DNA of 64,000 nucleotides from Lachnospiraceae bacterium UBA3826 (GCA_002393095.1 DGII01000036.1:1-64000), one strand, 5' to 3'. Numbered from the stretch's first letter, positions 1-9,305 are shown. Made by a program: numbers and translations. Notes: a model not told the origin generated them from the sequence alone.

Positions 1-458
1 GTATAGCCCTTAATAAGCTTCTCATATATATCCCTGCCCACAAGATTAAGAGCCTGCTCTTCCAGATTGCGCGGTTCATCCGTCCTTGCTCCCGCTATCT
101 GTTCATCAAGCTTAGCCCTTGCCTCGCCGGGTGTCTTCACACCCCAGAGTGCATGGAAGGTATTCATATTAAAGGGAAGATTGTACAGCTCATCCTTATA
201 CACCGCTACGGGAGAATTCACGTAGTTATTGAACTCTGCGAACTGTCCTACATAGTCCCATACCTCCTTATTGCTCGTATGGAAGATATGTGCTCCGTAC
301 TTATGTACGTTGATACCCGATACATTCTCAGTATATATATTACCGCCGACATGCTCCCTCTTATCTATAATAAGACAGCTTCTTCCGGCCTTCTTAAGCT
401 CGTGCGCGAATACCGCTCCGTACAGACCCGCACCGACTATCAGATAATCATATCTCAT
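1..458 (-). CDS. glf: UDP-galactopyranose mutase, partial (N-terminal part only)
   Basis: This flavoenzyme family interconverts UDP-galactopyranose and UDP-galactofuranose in the cytoplasm, supplying Galf for surface glycans. About 152 residues are visible; the rest lies beyond the left edge. The N-terminus (MRYDYLIVGAGLYGAVFAHE) carries the GxGxxG dinucleotide-binding motif, followed by the family-typical IDKREHVGGN and HKYGAHIFHTSN segments. The ATG directly abuts the stop codon of the upstream fucosyltransferase, so the two genes are cotranscribed. Completeness cannot be judged from here. The identification is secure because these N-terminal blocks are highly characteristic. Confidence 0.93.
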   Translation of the reverse strand, partial: MRYDYLIVGAGLYGAVFAHELKKAGRSCLIIDKREHVGGNIYTENVSGINVHKYGAHIFHTSNKEVWDYVGQFAEFNNYVNSPVAVYKDELYNLPFNMNTFHALWGVKTPGEARAKLDEQIAGARTDEPRNLEEQALNLVGRDIYEKLIKGY

Positions 459-1358
459 CTATTCCTGCTCCTTAAGATCAGTCTTATCCGGTCCTGCGCA
501 GAAGTCCAGACCTCTGTTAAGAAGTCCCGACAGATATGAGAATGCGCTGTTGCTCATGATAAGGCCCTTACATCTGGTCATAAGCTGTAAGTCTACATAG
601 CTGTCCTTGCCGAAGTTACCTGACACATATGTCACCTTGGGTGCGAACTGCAATCCCAGCTCTCCGGAATGCTGATTACACCAGTACAGATCATCCGAGA
701 ATACGAATATCTCATAATCCTTGCGATATACATTCAGCCTCTCAACGGCTTCCCTGTAGAAGTTAGCCTCCAGATTGATGCCCAGATCCAGATAATCTCC
801 TCGCCTTATATGCATGGCAACCGCATATGTATTCTCGATCTCATCCATATACTTCTTGGCCTGAGCTGATTCAAGCTCAGGGAACTTAAGCTCTTCTATG
901 AATATATCCTTATGCAGATCGAACCAGTTCTCATCCACCCAGTTGCCGTGATAATATACATTGTCCGCATTGATATTGAGTATGTCGGGATAGAACGGTC
1001 CCACGGGTGTCATCCTGAATATCTCTCCCGAAAAGGGATTGGTCATGGTATAATCATCCGTCTCGGCATACATCACTATATCCTCACCGCACTGTAGGAA
1101 TATCTCCGGTATACTTATACCCTGCTTCTTAAGCTCTACATATTCCTTCCATATATCCGGTTCAAAGCTCTGGCTTAAGAGTCTTGGCTTAACGCCGAAT
1201 ACCTTCTCAAGCTCGTATCCGTTATGTACATTGCCTGCAAAATAAGCCGAATCATCCAGATACCATTTATGTGACGTATCCGCCATCTCCCCGCAGCGCA
1301 TAAAGATGTACTGGAATACCTGACTGGCTAACCCTCCGCTTAACTGTTGTATCTTCAT
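459..1358 (-). CDS. alpha-1,2-fucosyltransferase-like glycosyltransferase (GT11)
   Basis: The 299-residue protein resembles GT11 enzymes, which transfer fucose from GDP-fucose to a galactose acceptor. It begins MKIQQLSGGLASQVFQYIFM, the usual GT11 start (GGLGNQ.FQY) with Gly-Asn replaced by Ala-Ser. Mid-protein it has the diagnostic HIRRGDY donor-binding motif, and later VFSDD and SNSAFSY segments typical of the C-terminal half. An SD-like GGAG lies just upstream of the ATG. It is immediately upstream of glf and downstream of the flagellar cap genes, so it may act on a cell-surface or flagellar glycan; that role is inference. The acceptor is unknown. Confidence 0.85.
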   Translation of the reverse strand: MKIQQLSGGLASQVFQYIFMRCGEMADTSHKWYLDDSAYFAGNVHNGYELEKVFGVKPRLLSQSFEPDIWKEYVELKKQGISIPEIFLQCGEDIVMYAETDDYTMTNPFSGEIFRMTPVGPFYPDILNINADNVYYHGNWVDENWFDLHKDIFIEELKFPELESAQAKKYMDEIENTYAVAMHIRRGDYLDLGINLEANFYREAVERLNVYRKDYEIFVFSDDLYWCNQHSGELGLQFAPKVTYVSGNFGKDSYVDLQLMTRCKGLIMSNSAFSYLSGLLNRGLDFCAGPDKTDLKEQE

Positions 1359-1432
1359 ATCTTACTCCATTCCGGGCTTCCCTGCCCTAACCCTTTAACC
1401 CTCTTACTCTGTTACTTATCCGACATTGCTTG

Positions 1433-1906
1433 TCACTTCTTCTTATCCATGAACTGCGGTGTCACGGCATTAAGCTTATTGGACACCTTGTAGTAATCAT
1501 ACGCCGCCGTGGATGCTCGTCTCTGATCCTGTAAGCTCTTCTTCTCGAAGGCGAACCTTTTCTCCATCTCGGCTTTATTGCGCGCCTCCGTAGCTTCTAT
1601 AGAAGCGCTGAGTTCCATTACCGTCCTTATCTTGTCCTGTATGGAACGTATAATATCCTTATGCTCATCCTTATGCTCATTAAGCTGTGCCTTGATATTG
1701 TCATACAGCGCCTCGAAGCCTTCATCCAGCTTGATAAGTTCGGTTATGAGAGCATCCTTCTCGTCCATATTGGCATCTATAACCTCAAGCTCAGCCTTGT
1801 CCTTAATAAGATCACTCTGTTCATTGCTCTTCTTCTCTATCTGCTGCAATATTTCAGTCTTTTTATCAAGACTCTCCATCAGTATCTTAAGATATTTTTC
1901 AAGCAT
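1433..1906 (-). CDS. small coiled-coil protein, possible FliT-like flagellar chaperone
   Basis: The product has 157 residues and is almost entirely charged helical sequence with heptad character (EKYLKILMESLDKKTEILQQ at the N-terminus), no membrane segment and no signal peptide. Its position right after fliD-fliS and its size suit a FliT/FlgN-type export chaperone. The N-terminal half resembles the general FliT/FlgN pattern but no decisive motif is visible. An AGGAG SD precedes the ATG. It could equally be an unrelated coiled-coil protein cotranscribed with the glycosyltransferases downstream. Confidence 0.55.
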   Translation of the reverse strand: MLEKYLKILMESLDKKTEILQQIEKKSNEQSDLIKDKAELEVIDANMDEKDALITELIKLDEGFEALYDNIKAQLNEHKDEHKDIIRSIQDKIRTVMELSASIEATEARNKAEMEKRFAFEKKSLQDQRRASTAAYDYYKVSNKLNAVTPQFMDKKK

Positions 1907-2014
1907 TTATATCTCCTTTTCAACCCCGGATCATAGTGTTTTAAGCTATATATAGAATACCACATATTTGCCCGACAGCATAGACGTTAATTTCCCGAAG
2001 CCCCCATATAACGC

Positions 2015-2047
2015 AAAAGGACCTGCCCTGTATGGCAGATCCCTTTG
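2015..2047 (-). terminator. hairpin after fliS
   Basis: Downstream of the fliS stop the minus strand can form a stem of about 11 base pairs (an AAAGG arm, one mismatch, then ATCTGCC pairing with GGCAGGT) with a short loop, followed by CTTTTG. The U-tract is short, so this is a plausible but weak intrinsic terminator. It separates the flagellar operon from the coiled-coil/glycosyltransferase genes. The remaining intergenic sequence up to 1906 is AT-rich and shows no clear promoter. Confidence 0.5.
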
Positions 2048-2072
2048 AAAAAATTTATTAAGCTGAATTCTG

Positions 2073-2450
2073 TTATCTTACCTTGTTCTGCTTCATGACC
2101 TCTACCCATGTATCTCTCATGGAACGAAGGTGCGTAAGGACTTCCTTAAGTATCTCCTCATCCTTATGCAGATTGGCCTCAAGCAATCTCTGAAGGAGAT
2201 ATACATACACCCTGTCGAAATCCTCCGCTACCGGATACTTACGGTCCAAGGTACTCCTGAACTCCTCTATGATACGCTGAACCCTGACTATATTGCTGTG
2301 AGCCTTCTGTATATCCTTCTGCTCTATGCCCATTATCGCTATATTACAGAACTTAATCGCTCCGTCATATAACATGAGTGTAAGCTCAGCGGGTGATGCT
2401 GTCAGTATCTTACTGTTATTGTATTGTGCGTATGCGTTAGGGAGTGCCAT
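2073..2450 (-). CDS. fliS: flagellar export chaperone FliS
   Basis: FliS binds the C-terminus of flagellin in the cytosol and delivers it unpolymerised to the export apparatus. The 125-residue product has the family signature: NAYAQYNNSKILTASPAELTLMLYDGAIKFCN near the N-terminus, then helical sequence ending in WVEVMKQNK. Length is normal. It directly follows fliD, the usual order, and an AGGAG SD precedes the ATG. Confidence 0.96.
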   Translation of the reverse strand: MALPNAYAQYNNSKILTASPAELTLMLYDGAIKFCNIAIMGIEQKDIQKAHSNIVRVQRIIEEFRSTLDRKYPVAEDFDRVYVYLLQRLLEANLHKDEEILKEVLTHLRSMRDTWVEVMKQNKVR

Positions 2451-2558
2451 ACTCCTGTTACCTCCGTGTATCCTGTGTATCTCATATAGCTTATGTATAT
2501 CATTGATCTACATTCAGTATATGTATTATAACCCATTCCGCTTTAATTGGCTACTCAA

Positions 2559-4082
2559 TTAATTGCCGAACAGACCGCCGAGTGCCGACTCCTGACTCTG
2601 AAGCTTGGCCATAGCCTTCTCCATACGGGTGAACTTGTTGTAGTAGAAGTCCTCCCATGTGGTGATCTTCTCTTCCTGCTTGCTTATCTTGGTCGTGAAG
2701 TCATCATACTCAGTCTTAAGAGCCTTGTCATTATATACGGTGAAAGCCGAGCTGTAATCCGTACGTGCCATGAGTCCGTCAAGTCTGCTGTATAAGTTCT
2801 TGGCAAGTCCCGTGAAGAACTCCGTTACCTTATCCGGATCGGATGCTATCATAGCCTTAAGCTTATCGGTATTACCCGATGTGCTCTCATCATCCGCATC
2901 ACCGTCTATGTGGAATGCGCTCTTCTCATTATCGGGTGCGGCAAAATACCCAAGAGTATTGATACCCAAGTCGCTAAGGTGCATCTTCTTGCCGTCAGCC
3001 ATCTCGACGCCCGCAAGCATGATCTCCTTCATGGCACTTGCCACATTACCGAGGGTAGAATCCTTACGCAAGAGTGCTGACTTGATCTTATCCTCCCACT
3101 CCTTGACATCATCCTCATTCATGGCTTCCTTCTCTTCATCCGAAAGCATCTTATACTTGCTGGCACTCTCGGCATTATAGAGCTTATCCATCTCATTAAT
3201 GAGTGAATTGTACTCCTTTAAGAAGTTCTTGATCTTATCATATATACCATCGGTATCCTGAGTCGTGGTAAGTGTGATCTCATCCGAGGTCATATTATTA
3301 AGCGTAATTGTAAGGTCATTGATCTCGAAAGTATTGGAAGTAGATGTATAGGTCTGCTCGTTAAGCTCTATCTTTGCATCTGTACCCTTTATTCTCTTAC
3401 CCTGTCCTTCGCCGAGTCCGATGGCACTAAGCACATCCGCATCACCGCCAAGGGTAAAGTCATTGGCTTCTCCCATTCCCGGAGCCGATATATAGAATCT
3501 CTGATTCTTCTCATCGAAGTTAGCCTTTACGCCCGCTTCATTAAGAGCCTTGACCACATCATTGATGGTCGTATCCGCAGTGACCTCTATCTCTGTGGGA
3601 TTCTCTGTAGCATTGGCTCCGACCTTAATGGATATCTTTTTACTCTCACCGTCTCCAAAAGACAATCCGAGATCACTTAACTTTGTTGAAGAAGTGTAAT
3701 CACCCTTGTATTTCGTCTCTGTTCCGTCAGGCAGGCGAAGCTTAAGCTCCGCTCCCGTATGATAGCCTGCCTTAGCCATGCTTATCATCTTAAGGCTCTG
3801 TACCGTCTCGGGCGCATTGGAACCCGTAACCACAGACACAGCGCTGCTGCTTGCCTTGGTGGTCTTCTTCATATAGTCAGAAGTAAAGCGCATATCCGAC
3901 AAAGTCTTGCTGTACAGGCCGTAGATCTTGCCATTCAGCTCCTTCCATGCATCCTGCTTCCATGAGAGCTTCTTCTGGTCTTTCTCCAGAGTCTCCTTCT
4001 TGGTCGATTTTGCCTTAACTAATTCAGCTACAATGGCCTCTGTATCGAGACCTGAATTCATTCCTGATAATCTTACCGGCAT
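2559..4082 (-). CDS. fliD: flagellar filament cap protein FliD (HAP2)
   Basis: FliD forms the cap at the filament tip that folds incoming flagellin. The 507-residue protein starts with the conserved FliD_N region (LSGMNSGLDTEAIVAELVKA), has a flagellin-hook-like centre, and ends with a coiled C-terminal domain (KISKQEEKITTWEDFYYNKF, then MEKAMAKLQSQ). It lies between flaG and fliS with a GGAGG SD. Length and termini look complete. Confidence 0.97.
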   Translation of the reverse strand: MPVRLSGMNSGLDTEAIVAELVKAKSTKKETLEKDQKKLSWKQDAWKELNGKIYGLYSKTLSDMRFTSDYMKKTTKASSSAVSVVTGSNAPETVQSLKMISMAKAGYHTGAELKLRLPDGTETKYKGDYTSSTKLSDLGLSFGDGESKKISIKVGANATENPTEIEVTADTTINDVVKALNEAGVKANFDEKNQRFYISAPGMGEANDFTLGGDADVLSAIGLGEGQGKRIKGTDAKIELNEQTYTSTSNTFEINDLTITLNNMTSDEITLTTTQDTDGIYDKIKNFLKEYNSLINEMDKLYNAESASKYKMLSDEEKEAMNEDDVKEWEDKIKSALLRKDSTLGNVASAMKEIMLAGVEMADGKKMHLSDLGINTLGYFAAPDNEKSAFHIDGDADDESTSGNTDKLKAMIASDPDKVTEFFTGLAKNLYSRLDGLMARTDYSSAFTVYNDKALKTEYDDFTTKISKQEEKITTWEDFYYNKFTRMEKAMAKLQSQESALGGLFGN

Positions 4083-4159
4083 ATTTTACCTCCTGTCATC
4101 CTTGACACTAATATAAGTACGTCCTTGTACTACACTACCTGTCGCTTGTATGGCGAACA

Positions 4160-4582
4160 CTATCTCTTCTCATCTACGAGGATTCCTGCCATCTCCCATA
4201 CCTTGGCGATCATATCCAGAGTCTTCTCAGGCGGAAGCTCCTTGATGGTCTCCTTGGTATTCTTATCCACAAGCTTGATGGTCACTCTGTTAGTACCCTC
4301 ATGTATACCGAAGACTGCTTCGGTATTGATCTTCTTGTTGATATTCTCCACTGCTTTCTTGATCTGCTCAAGATCGGGCTCCTTCTGTTCCTGACCGTTG
4401 TAGTCCTTGTTGCCCTCTTCCTGAGTCTTGGCCACCATAGCCGTACTCTCATCAAGCTTAGGAGTTGCGGAATTCTCAGATATAACATCCGTGTTCTGAG
4501 TATTCTGTGTCTCTACAGGTGCTACCTTGACCTGTGTCTGTACCTGCATAGCTGTCATTGTTCCGATTGGTTCGATTGCCAT
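4160..4582 (-). CDS. flaG: FlaG family flagellar protein
   Basis: The 140-residue protein has a disordered Gln/Thr-rich N-terminal half and a compact C-terminal domain matching FlaG: NINKKINTEAVFGIHEG, then IKELPPEKTLDMIAKVWEM. FlaG proteins are encoded next to fliD and influence filament length or structure; the mechanism is not established. It opens the flaG-fliD-fliS run, with a GGAGG SD and a sigma28-like promoter about 140 bases upstream. Confidence 0.9.
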   Translation of the reverse strand: MAIEPIGTMTAMQVQTQVKVAPVETQNTQNTDVISENSATPKLDESTAMVAKTQEEGNKDYNGQEQKEPDLEQIKKAVENINKKINTEAVFGIHEGTNRVTIKLVDKNTKETIKELPPEKTLDMIAKVWEMAGILVDEKR

Positions 4583-4719
4583 AATGATTCACCTCCTTGC
4601 GATCATCCTATACATTATTACTTCTACTCCCATTATGGCTCGTATCCATGGGAAATTCGCGACTTTTCCCATATATGCGAGCAAAAGGCTAACAGTACAT
4701 AGAAGTTCTGCTAACCTTT

Positions 4720-4746
4720 ATATCGGTAATTATCTCTGATTAATTA
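4720..4746 (-). promoter_or_regulatory. candidate sigma28 promoter of flaG-fliD-fliS
   Basis: On the minus strand the region reads TAAT-N15-ACCGATAT, against the Firmicutes sigma28 consensus TAAA-N15-GCCGATAA: 3 of 4 in the -35 and 6 of 8 in the -10, at the exact spacing. It sits in the 201-base gap between csrA and flaG. The rest of that gap is AT-rich with a direct GCTAAC repeat and no convincing hairpin terminator for csrA. Confidence 0.45.
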
Positions 4747-4783
4747 ACACTTTTTTTAAAAAAAATGAAAATTTCCTGTTATC

Positions 4784-5002
4784 TTATCTGAACAGATCTG
4801 AAAGAGCCGTGAGATTCGTAGAGCTCATAGCCTCCTCGTTCTCCTTCTGTATCTGCAGATATACTTCCTTACGGTATACGGGAATCTCCTTGGGAGCCGT
4901 GATACCTATCTTAACCTGATCGCCCTTGATCTCAAGAACCGTTACCTCAATATTATTATTAATAACGAGGGCTTCGTTCTTCTTACGTGATAATGCTAAC
5001 AT
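4784..5002 (-). CDS. csrA: carbon storage regulator CsrA
   Basis: CsrA is a small homodimeric RNA-binding protein that blocks translation by binding GGA-containing hairpins, in Firmicutes typically the flagellin leader. The 72-residue product has the canonical N-terminus MLALSRKKNEALVINNNIEV, the core VKIGITAPKEIPVYRKEVY, and a short variable tail. It lies 2 bases after fliW, its protein antagonist. Its start region can itself form a CsrA-like hairpin (listed separately). Confidence 0.98.
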   Translation of the reverse strand: MLALSRKKNEALVINNNIEVTVLEIKGDQVKIGITAPKEIPVYRKEVYLQIQKENEEAMSSTNLTALSDLFR

Positions 5003-5014
5003 CCTTAGTCCTCC
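4996..5014 (-). promoter_or_regulatory. possible CsrA-binding hairpin over the csrA start
   Basis: In the mRNA, CUAAGGAUGUUAG can fold with CUAA pairing to UUAG and present GGAUG in the loop, the classic CsrA target shape. The loop includes the csrA AUG, and the preceding SD (GGAGGA) supplies a second GGA. The fliW stop codon lies within the 5' arm. Autoregulation by CsrA is inferred. Confidence 0.4.
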
Positions 5015-5454
5015 TTCTTAATAATATCATATATGGGGTAACGAACCGGATACTTATCCGAATCAACTATGATCTGACAAGCCTTCTTCTCATCCGCATT
5101 GATCACAAAAGGTGCCTGCAGATTAACGCTCATCTTCTTCACATCCTTGGGTACAGTCAGTGTAACAAGCACAAGTACCGACTCCGGATTAAGTTCGCCG
5201 ATGGGCTTAAGGAGCTCATCCTCTACCACCGGATTATAATCGGGGCATACTGCCAGAGGGTCCATAACAGGCATTGCAAAATTAGGCTCCTGTAGTGACT
5301 GCATCCACCTTACAGGTGAATCCCCCTCCTTCTCCGCATCGTGAACCAGTGCAAAATCCGTAAGCTCCGGGAAGCCGACTATTCCACCCTGAAAATGAAT
5401 GATCTTATCTTCCGCGATATCAATATCCCCGAATACTCTTGTCGTAACCTTCAT
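5005..5454 (-). CDS. fliW: flagellar assembly factor FliW
   Basis: FliW binds CsrA and relieves repression of flagellin translation, while free flagellin titrates FliW away. The 149-residue protein shows the family core: FQGGIVGFPELTDFALV near residue 24, NFAMPVMDPL, and LVLVTLTVPKD followed by NLQAPFVIN. Length is standard. It is immediately upstream of csrA, the conserved pairing, with a GGAGG SD. Confidence 0.97.
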   Translation of the reverse strand: MKVTTRVFGDIDIAEDKIIHFQGGIVGFPELTDFALVHDAEKEGDSPVRWMQSLQEPNFAMPVMDPLAVCPDYNPVVEDELLKPIGELNPESVLVLVTLTVPKDVKKMSVNLQAPFVINADEKKACQIIVDSDKYPVRYPIYDIIKKED

Positions 5455-5535
5455 TGCCTACCTCCGTCCTTGTTTTTTATAAGTATATCATATCAATGGC
5501 CTGCGGTGTTAGCCATTTTTGATCTTTGACCATGA

Positions 5536-7209
5536 TCACAGGTAATTCATAAGTGATGTCTGAAGTATCTTACTGGTACTCATAAGCGCTGCCTGATAGG
5601 TAAGCTCTGCTCCCTTAAGCTGCAGTGCCACATCTGTGATCTCCACATTCTCATTATCCGACTCAAGAGTCTCGAAATTGGTCTTCTGGCTCATAAGTCT
5701 GTTCTTGATAAGCTCAAGCTTCTTCTCTCTCGTACCGCACTCTGTTGTAGCCTCATTGACTTTATTAAGATGCCCCTGCATCTTGGTGATGCCGCCTTCA
5801 AAGAGAGCCTGATTCTTCTCCTTAAGATAGGTAAGGGCCTTGTTCGCAGCATCTATCTGATTGGTAAGTATCTTGTAATTATCATCATAGTCCGCATCCT
5901 GAGTAAGCCCGTCACGTATCTTAGTAAGCCTGCTTATGGTCTCCTCCATATCTATGACTGCCTGCATGGAATTCACAAGATCATCAACATCCCTGCCTAT
6001 GGCGTGAGTGAATACTTCGTCAGCCGTGGTATTGATCCTGATGGACTGATTGAGTCCCACATCATATTCTATTACCTGCTTCTCTACGATACCGCTTAAG
6101 TAATCGGTATTATAGTTGATATGATTAGCCGGATCAGGATCTGACATATCGGTACATGCGAAGTAATGCTCAGGCTTAAGATCATCCTTCTTCCATATGC
6201 TCTTCTCATATGTGATCTGTATCTGTGACTCATCCTTGGTGGGTGTAGTCACATCATCCTTAAGCTTCATCATCTTCTCATATACAGACTTGCTTACAAG
6301 AAGCTCTCCGGTCTCAGGTATGAGTATCGCATGATCCGTTGCCGTTCCGCCGCCTGCTATGGCTGCTTCATTGGCCTTATCATAATCCGCCATCATCTGG
6401 TACGGGCTGGGAATATCCGTCTGCTTTACGACCTCCGGTGTCAGTCCTGACATGGATGTGTACTGGGATGCAACAGATGCGTTGGGATCTCCTGCCACTA
6501 CCGAAGGGTCGTATATCTTGATCACAGGGATGGTATCGTCTGTATTATTATACGCAAGGCGAATTCTGTATATCTTCTGTTCCTCTATTCCCTGTTCCTC
6601 GATATCCTCGTTATTCCCTGTCGTTCCGTGGGAATCCGTATATGTACCGTTATTGTAGTTAGCATCATTAATCCCGTTTAAGTAATCCGAATTGATATAT
6701 GCTATGGAATCAAGCGCATTACTGTTAATCTGCTCCGTAATGCTGAATCTCTGTGAGGTTGACTCCGTATACTTAACGGTGGTCTCTGTTCTGTATCCCG
6801 TGAATACGCTTCTTCCTGCGTAATCGGCATTACCCGTTGCATATACTTCATCTCTTAATGCCTTAAGAGCATCCAATATAGTGTTACGGTCGGTTGATGT
6901 AAGCTTCTCCGAAGACCCCTTGGTACACTGCTCTATCATATCGGTAAGCACATCCGATACCGTAGTAAGGGAATCCTCCGTAACCTTCATCCAGCTCTCC
7001 GCATCCGATACATTCTTCTCATAATACTGGGTAACCTGACTTACATTGGTACGAAGTCTTAAGGCTCTTATGGCTACCACCGGATCATCAGAGGGACGCA
7101 CGATCTTCTTCTCTGTTGCCATCTGATTGTTAAGCTTGTCCTGATATACCTTATTGGTATTGATATTGGCTATGGAATTGCCCTGTATAACCTTGGTAGT
7201 TACTCTCAT
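5536..7209 (-). CDS. flgL: flagellar hook-associated protein FlgL (HAP3)
   Basis: FlgL is the second junction protein between hook and filament. The 557-residue product begins MRVTTKVIQGNSIANINTNK and MATEKKIVRPSDDPVVAIRA, the flagellin-like N-terminal helices, and ends with the matching C-terminal helices (DVALQLKGAELTYQAALMST). It is longer than the usual 300 to 400 residues because of a central variable region, as is common in Lachnospiraceae. It follows the two flgK genes. Confidence 0.93.
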   Translation of the reverse strand: MRVTTKVIQGNSIANINTNKVYQDKLNNQMATEKKIVRPSDDPVVAIRALRLRTNVSQVTQYYEKNVSDAESWMKVTEDSLTTVSDVLTDMIEQCTKGSSEKLTSTDRNTILDALKALRDEVYATGNADYAGRSVFTGYRTETTVKYTESTSQRFSITEQINSNALDSIAYINSDYLNGINDANYNNGTYTDSHGTTGNNEDIEEQGIEEQKIYRIRLAYNNTDDTIPVIKIYDPSVVAGDPNASVASQYTSMSGLTPEVVKQTDIPSPYQMMADYDKANEAAIAGGGTATDHAILIPETGELLVSKSVYEKMMKLKDDVTTPTKDESQIQITYEKSIWKKDDLKPEHYFACTDMSDPDPANHINYNTDYLSGIVEKQVIEYDVGLNQSIRINTTADEVFTHAIGRDVDDLVNSMQAVIDMEETISRLTKIRDGLTQDADYDDNYKILTNQIDAANKALTYLKEKNQALFEGGITKMQGHLNKVNEATTECGTREKKLELIKNRLMSQKTNFETLESDNENVEITDVALQLKGAELTYQAALMSTSKILQTSLMNYL

Positions 7210-7273
7210 TTTATTCTCCTGTTTCTTCTGTATAAGAAGCTCTTACATTAAGTGCTGCACAGGCACCTTGACC

Positions 7274-9295
7274 TTATACTCCGGTCTGTAGGATCAGTCT
7301 GTCGTATACTTCGGTAAGTGTCTGGATCATCTTGGATGCCAGCGTATATGCATTCTGGTATTTAACAAGGTTGATCGCTTCGTCATCGGTATCCACACCG
7401 GATATGGAGATGCGCTGGTTATCTATGTTCTTACCTATGTTATTGTAGTTATTATAGAAGGTAGTTGCATTCTTGGCGTTAAGTGCCACATCCGACAGTA
7501 CGCATGTCAGGAATTCCTGTGTGGCTGCCCCTCGATAGTTGGCCACATCCTTATTGGTGGTCATCTCTATGAGTTCGCCTGCTATATTGTACTCATCCGT
7601 ACCTGCTGCCGGATCGGACTTGGTAGCCATCTTGCCGGGATCGTCTATGATAGCCTTCAGGATATTAAGGTTCTTAGCCGTCAGCCAGTAATAACTGTCG
7701 TCGGTCATCTTGACGTTCTCATCTATAGTCCTTTTGCCGTCAGCATCCTTTAGGTTATATCTTGCTTCACGGAAGAGATACTGACTTGTATCGGCCGCCT
7801 TGTCACCTACGAACATCTCCACTCCGCCGTCACCCTCGGATGTATATCCTTTCTTCAGGATATCGTTGAAGGCTGCCGAGAAGATACGGCACCATTCGTT
7901 GAGCTGCTGCTGATAGTAAGGAACACCCTGATACTTAATGGCTGTTCCGATCTCAGCCTCCTTGTCCGTGAGCGCAGGTGATACGGAATCCTTACTCTCG
8001 GTCTCATTGATCTTGAAAGTATATACACACTTGCCGGTCGCTCCGTCATAGGAGTATTCCCATTCATCGTAATTATACTTCTGATTACCCAGTATTATGG
8101 TTCCGCCGGAATCGGAGAGTGTACATTTATTAAGGTCCTTTAAGTATTCGGCACTGATCTCTACCTTGATATTCCTTGTGGTGATACCGTCATTGGTAAC
8201 AGGATCTCCTATCTCGGTGATCTTACCCTTGAAGTTCTCGGCATTATTACCGTCTCTCATCTGTATGAGACCTTCAAGCTGTCCGCCTAAGGATGCATTG
8301 CAGAGGTTGAACTCCGCACACGGCTCATATGTGATGTACTCATCCTTATAACCGAACTTAACGAATTCGTTCCACTCAAGCTCTCTGTTGGGATCTTCCT
8401 TCATAAGCTTCTCATATACCGCATGATTGGCTGATGATATCCAATATACATCATACAGACCATCGATATCGGACTGGTTGGTCTTCTCATCCGATGTACG
8501 TGCCACACACTCAAGAGTGTTGTACAGATCCGTATCCACAAGCGTCTGTCCGCCTGCTATCTTGATGATGTACATATTGGCGCCGGTCTCTCTGTCGGGA
8601 TCGTTGGTATCCACTACCGGATACTCCTTGGCGTCCACGCTTACTATGGAAGAGAGCTGGTCCACCAGGAGTGTACGCTTATCTCTAAGCTCATTGGCAG
8701 AACCGCCGCTTAACTCTATTACATTGATCTGCTTGTTGATGGTAGCTATCTCACTTGCAAGTGAATTGATCTCATCCACCTTAAGCTTGATCTCGGAGTT
8801 GATATCCTTCTGCACCTGCTCCATGCTGCCTGCCATGGAATTGAAGTATTCGCAGAGATTGTCTGCCATTCCGACGAACTGTGCCTTGGTAGATATATTG
8901 GCAGGATTCTTCTTAACCTCCGCGAGTGCCGTCATCATCTTATTGAAGGTGGTCGTGAAGCCTTCGATAGTGGAATCGTCTCTGAAGTAATCCTCTATCT
9001 GCCTCATGTAATAATCCTTCATCTCGAACTGGCCCGTCTTGGTATTATTGGCCCAGTACTTGTTGTCATAGAAATCATCATGTATACGCTCGATAGACAG
9101 CGTATCGACACCGGCACCGGCGCAGCCGTATGTAGTGAATACACGAAGCGCTTCGGAGGCCTGGGAATTGATACCCTGACGGCTGTAGCCGTCGGTCTCT
9201 GCGTTGGATATATTATTAGCCGTCGTATTAAGTCCGGCATTGGCATTCAGAAGCCCTGTATATGCTATATTCAGTCCAAAAAATTGTGACGGCAT
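7274..9295 (-). CDS. flgK: flagellar hook-associated protein FlgK, second copy
   Basis: This is a 673-residue HAP1-family protein. The N-terminus (FGLNIAYTGLLNANAGLNTT, then NNISNAETDGYSRQ) and C-terminus (NLVKYQNAYTLASKMIQTLT) are the paired terminal helices of FlgK. The interior differs substantially in sequence and length from the FlgK copy 10 bases upstream, so this is an old paralogue and not a recent duplication. It may form part of the same junction or serve a different filament. SD GGAGGG precedes the ATG. Confidence 0.92.
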   Translation of the reverse strand: MPSQFFGLNIAYTGLLNANAGLNTTANNISNAETDGYSRQGINSQASEALRVFTTYGCAGAGVDTLSIERIHDDFYDNKYWANNTKTGQFEMKDYYMRQIEDYFRDDSTIEGFTTTFNKMMTALAEVKKNPANISTKAQFVGMADNLCEYFNSMAGSMEQVQKDINSEIKLKVDEINSLASEIATINKQINVIELSGGSANELRDKRTLLVDQLSSIVSVDAKEYPVVDTNDPDRETGANMYIIKIAGGQTLVDTDLYNTLECVARTSDEKTNQSDIDGLYDVYWISSANHAVYEKLMKEDPNRELEWNEFVKFGYKDEYITYEPCAEFNLCNASLGGQLEGLIQMRDGNNAENFKGKITEIGDPVTNDGITTRNIKVEISAEYLKDLNKCTLSDSGGTIILGNQKYNYDEWEYSYDGATGKCVYTFKINETESKDSVSPALTDKEAEIGTAIKYQGVPYYQQQLNEWCRIFSAAFNDILKKGYTSEGDGGVEMFVGDKAADTSQYLFREARYNLKDADGKRTIDENVKMTDDSYYWLTAKNLNILKAIIDDPGKMATKSDPAAGTDEYNIAGELIEMTTNKDVANYRGAATQEFLTCVLSDVALNAKNATTFYNNYNNIGKNIDNQRISISGVDTDDEAINLVKYQNAYTLASKMIQTLTEVYDRLILQTGV

Positions 9296-9305
9296 ATTAC
9301 CCTCC

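Noticed and set aside
4681..4720. Pair of GCTAAC motifs after csrA considered as a terminator stem
   Set aside because: They are direct, not inverted, repeats and cannot pair with each other.
8427..8990. Long plus-strand open frame inside flgK
   Set aside because: Low-complexity Ser/Leu-rich translation typical of an antisense shadow; no SD and no family resemblance.
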